Shown one piece after another: positions 5,301-6,520 of a stretch of 6,520 bases of DNA. The notes below the pieces were generated by a model that was not told the DNA's origin, did not search any database, and was given only the letters and a program-made list of their open reading frames with translations. A program made the position numbers and the translations under genes. Position 1 is the first letter of the stretch; each line of letters opens with the position of its first letter. Source of the DNA: Deltaproteobacteria bacterium (GTDB lineage: Bacteria; Desulfobacterota_B; Binatia; Bin18); assembly GCA_012271025.1 (NCBI GenBank), contig JAAXHF010000419.1:1-6520 (forward strand), read 5' to 3'.

Positions 5301-5324
5301 AGGGGCGACGCCCGGGTCGCCCCT
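5301..5324. terminator. Perfect palindrome between convergent genes, bidirectional terminator-like
   Basis: AGGGGCGAC (5301-5309) and GTCGCCCCT (5316-5324) form a perfect 9-bp stem around a 6-nt loop. It starts 18 bp after the second crotonase stop and its right arm overlaps the last bases of the minus-strand unknown gene, whose TAG is 5325-5323. No T tract follows. It could end both transcripts or protect their 3' ends. Its right half is nearly repeated at 238-251. Confidence 0.5.
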
Positions 5325-5685
5325 ACATCTGCCGGGCCAGCTCGGTAATCTTTGCTCGCTCGGTATCGTAGAAGGTCTTGAGCTGCTGCCCGTCGGGAAT
5401 ATACACGCAGTCCATGCAGCGCATGAAACCGAAGATCCAGGTGGCGCAGCAGTTGCCCTGACGCTTGGACGGCGCCGTGGGGTTGAAGCCACGGCCGTTG
5501 GCGGCCAGCAGCTTGCGGACGAGATCCTGCAAGAACATGCGGCCGAACAGCTCGGCGTTGGCCTGAATCGACTCGTAGTCGGGCGGCAGCCTGAAGCCGT
5601 AGGTCTCGGCCGCAGCGGCCAGAAAGGCGGTCTGAGACGGATAGCGCTCAGCCGCCAGATACTCCGCTCCGGTGATCGGTTTCAC
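5323..5685 (-). CDS. Unrecognised 120-residue cysteine-containing protein
   Basis: I do not recognise this family. Starting from GTG (5685-5683) the product begins VKPITGAEYLAAERYPSQ. The first 60 residues look helical and amphipathic (AEYLAAERY, TAFLAAAAETYG, AELFGRMFLQDLVRKLLAA). The centre has a Cys-rich aromatic patch with CC at 79-80, then FGFMRCMDCVYIP (85-97) holding C90 and C93 as a CxxC pair. The end is charged and helical (LKTFYDTERAKITELARQM). Four cysteines within 15 residues could bind a metal or form a redox pair, but this is inference. The GTG lies 13 bp after the LLM stop codon behind an all-purine tract that can serve as ribosome site. A longer frame starting at an ATG at 5808 would overlap the LLM gene by over 100 bp and is unlikely. 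Codon use and position argue for a real gene, translated after and probably with the LLM oxidoreductase. Confidence 0.7.
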   Translation of the reverse strand: MKPITGAEYLAAERYPSQTAFLAAAAETYGFRLPPDYESIQANAELFGRMFLQDLVRKLLAANGRGFNPTAPSKRQGNCCATWIFGFMRCMDCVYIPDGQQLKTFYDTERAKITELARQM

Positions 5686-5705
5686 CCCTCCCCCTCCCTC
5701 ATCCC
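5685..5705 (-). promoter_or_regulatory. G-tract ribosome site with G-quadruplex pattern
   Basis: On the minus strand the runs GGG (5705-5703), GGG (5698-5696), GGGGG (5694-5690) and GGGG (5688-5685) are separated by ATGA, A and A. This fits the G3+N1-7 quadruplex consensus. The 13 bases between the LLM TGA (5701-5699) and the GTG start (5685-5683) are all purine and contain GGAGG-type pairing with 16S rRNA. The tract thus acts as ribosome site and could fold to hide it. Confidence 0.5.
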
Positions 5706-6520
5706 GCCTGTCCGAGAATCGCCCGTCGGGCTCGGCCGCCAGCGTTGGCCTGGATCGTGTGCGCCATGTCGGCCAGCAGCTCACGCTCGGCCTCGGTCCT
5801 GGGCGCAATGGAAAACTCGATATCGGTCACCACCTGACCGAAGCGGTCAAGCAGCTTGTCGGCAATCTCGTCATAGGTGCCGATGGTCACGAACTGCTCC
5901 AGCACCTCGTCGCTGATCTGGGCCGGCAGGTCTTCCCAGCACTGCCGACGCGACAGGAGCTTGCAGGTGTGGGTCAGCTCGGCCAGACCGAGGTGCTCAA
6001 AGGCGGCGATATAGCTCGGGGTCGAGGCGTAAAAGGCGATCCTGGCCCGCGCGTCACGAATCTTGGGCAGCAGTTCGTCACGGGTGGCGGCGGTGGCGAC
6101 CAGGGGCTTCATGCACACCCGGAAGTCGTCCAGGCCGCGGCCCGTTCTGGCCGCCCCGGCGCGGACCTCGGGCAGCATGCGGTCAGCAATGTACGCGGGG
6201 GTGCACACCGGGTGGGGCCGGAGCCCGTCGGCGACCTCGCCGGCCACGCGACACATGCGCTTGTTCACCGCAGCCAGATGGATCGGAATGTCGGGCTGGG
6301 CAATCGGACCGGGATTGAACAGCGGCACCATCAGATTGATGGTGTAGTGCTGGCCCTGAATGTCGAGCGGCGCGTCGGTCTGCCAGTGCGTCCACAGGGC
6401 TCGGACGGCGGCGATGTATTCGCGCATCCATGGCGCCGGCGCCGACCACGGTATACCGTAGCGGCGCTGGATATGGGCTCTGACCTGGGTTCCCAGCCCC
6501 AGCGTAAAACGCCCCTGGGA
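5699..6520 (-). CDS. LLM-class F420-dependent oxidoreductase, paralogue, 5' end missing
   Basis: The frame is open to the right edge, so the first part of the gene lies outside; 273 residues are visible. They begin with SQGRFTLGLGTQVRAHIQRR, which aligns with residues 81-100 of the other LLM enzyme in this window, so roughly 80 N-terminal residues are missing. Further shared blocks are MREYIAAVRALW, the MVPLFNPGPIAQPDIPIHLA segment, AGEVADGLRPHP, LVATAATRDEL and RIAFYASTPSYIA. An ATG at 6427 is internal to the family domain and is not the start. The same TIGR03617-type F420 chemistry is expected, with different substrate-side residues (for example the region after LTHTCKLLSRR). It is followed after 13 bp by the unknown 120-residue protein, so the two form a transcription unit. 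The extended C-terminus after ANAGGRARR is basic and not shared with the paralogue. Confidence 0.87.
   Translation of the reverse strand, partial: SQGRFTLGLGTQVRAHIQRRYGIPWSAPAPWMREYIAAVRALWTHWQTDAPLDIQGQHYTINLMVPLFNPGPIAQPDIPIHLAAVNKRMCRVAGEVADGLRPHPVCTPAYIADRMLPEVRAGAARTGRGLDDFRVCMKPLVATAATRDELLPKIRDARARIAFYASTPSYIAAFEHLGLAELTHTCKLLSRRQCWEDLPAQISDEVLEQFVTIGTYDEIADKLLDRFGQVVTDIEFSIAPRTEAERELLADMAHTIQANAGGRARRAILGQAG

Noticed and set aside
6183..6449. Separate 88-codon frame on the minus strand at the right edge
   Set aside because: It is a shifted frame of the LLM paralogue. The true frame is uninterrupted to the window end, so there is no frameshift.
1..6520. A new defence, mobile or secondary-metabolite system
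   Set aside because: I looked for repeats in arrays, transposases, integrases, nucleases, reverse transcriptases, carrier or synthase domains, and tRNA-like ends. None is visible. Apart from the ordinary HigBA-type pair, the content is metabolic.

Overview
This 6.5 kb window is bacterial: dense, short-spaced genes, AGGAGG-type ribosome sites, and high G+C (42 of 60 bases in 4921-4980). The gene set fits a metabolically versatile, F420-using bacterium of actinobacterial, Chloroflexi, Binatota or Tectomicrobia type. It contains two luciferase-like (LLM) oxidoreductases of the TIGR03617 kind, a flavin nitroreductase, two crotonases and a Baeyer-Villiger monooxygenase. The taxon cannot be fixed from the sequence alone.

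Left third (1-1524, minus strand). Reading leftward, there is a crotonase with both catalytic glutamates, a GFA/CENP-V-type zinc protein, and the first 57 codons of a Baeyer-Villiger monooxygenase that runs off the left edge. The crotonase has a plausible TATAAT promoter and a leader of about 116 nt that could be closed by a long-range inverted repeat. The GFA gene has its own TTGACA promoter.

Middle (1525-2531, plus strand). A 284-bp gap with no convincing gene leads into a HigBA-type toxin-antitoxin pair, toxin first, with overlapping reading frames. A near-perfect 22-bp palindrome sits on the putative -10 box, immediately before the toxin start. The toxin gene is clearly poorer in G+C than its surroundings (84 of 180 bases in 1981-2160), which suggests it was acquired.

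Right part (2532-6520). A minus-strand pair of nitroreductase and LLM oxidoreductase faces the toxin-antitoxin pair. A divergent promoter region separates this pair from a plus-strand crotonase-fold protein that lacks both hydratase glutamates. That gene converges, across a perfect 9-bp-stem palindrome, on a second minus-strand pair: a truncated paralogue of the LLM oxidoreductase and an unrecognised 120-residue cysteine-containing protein. A G-quadruplex-like purine tract lies at the junction of that pair.

Taken together, the metabolic genes look like a redox and acyl-CoA catabolic neighbourhood: ketone to ester or lactone oxidation, F420 or flavin redox steps, and acyl-CoA hydration or isomerisation. 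The substrate cannot be named from sequence. No defence island, CRISPR array, insertion sequence, tRNA or rRNA was seen. The points most worth following up are the non-canonical crotonase, the unknown small protein next to the LLM enzyme, the operator of the toxin-antitoxin pair, and the structured intergenic elements.
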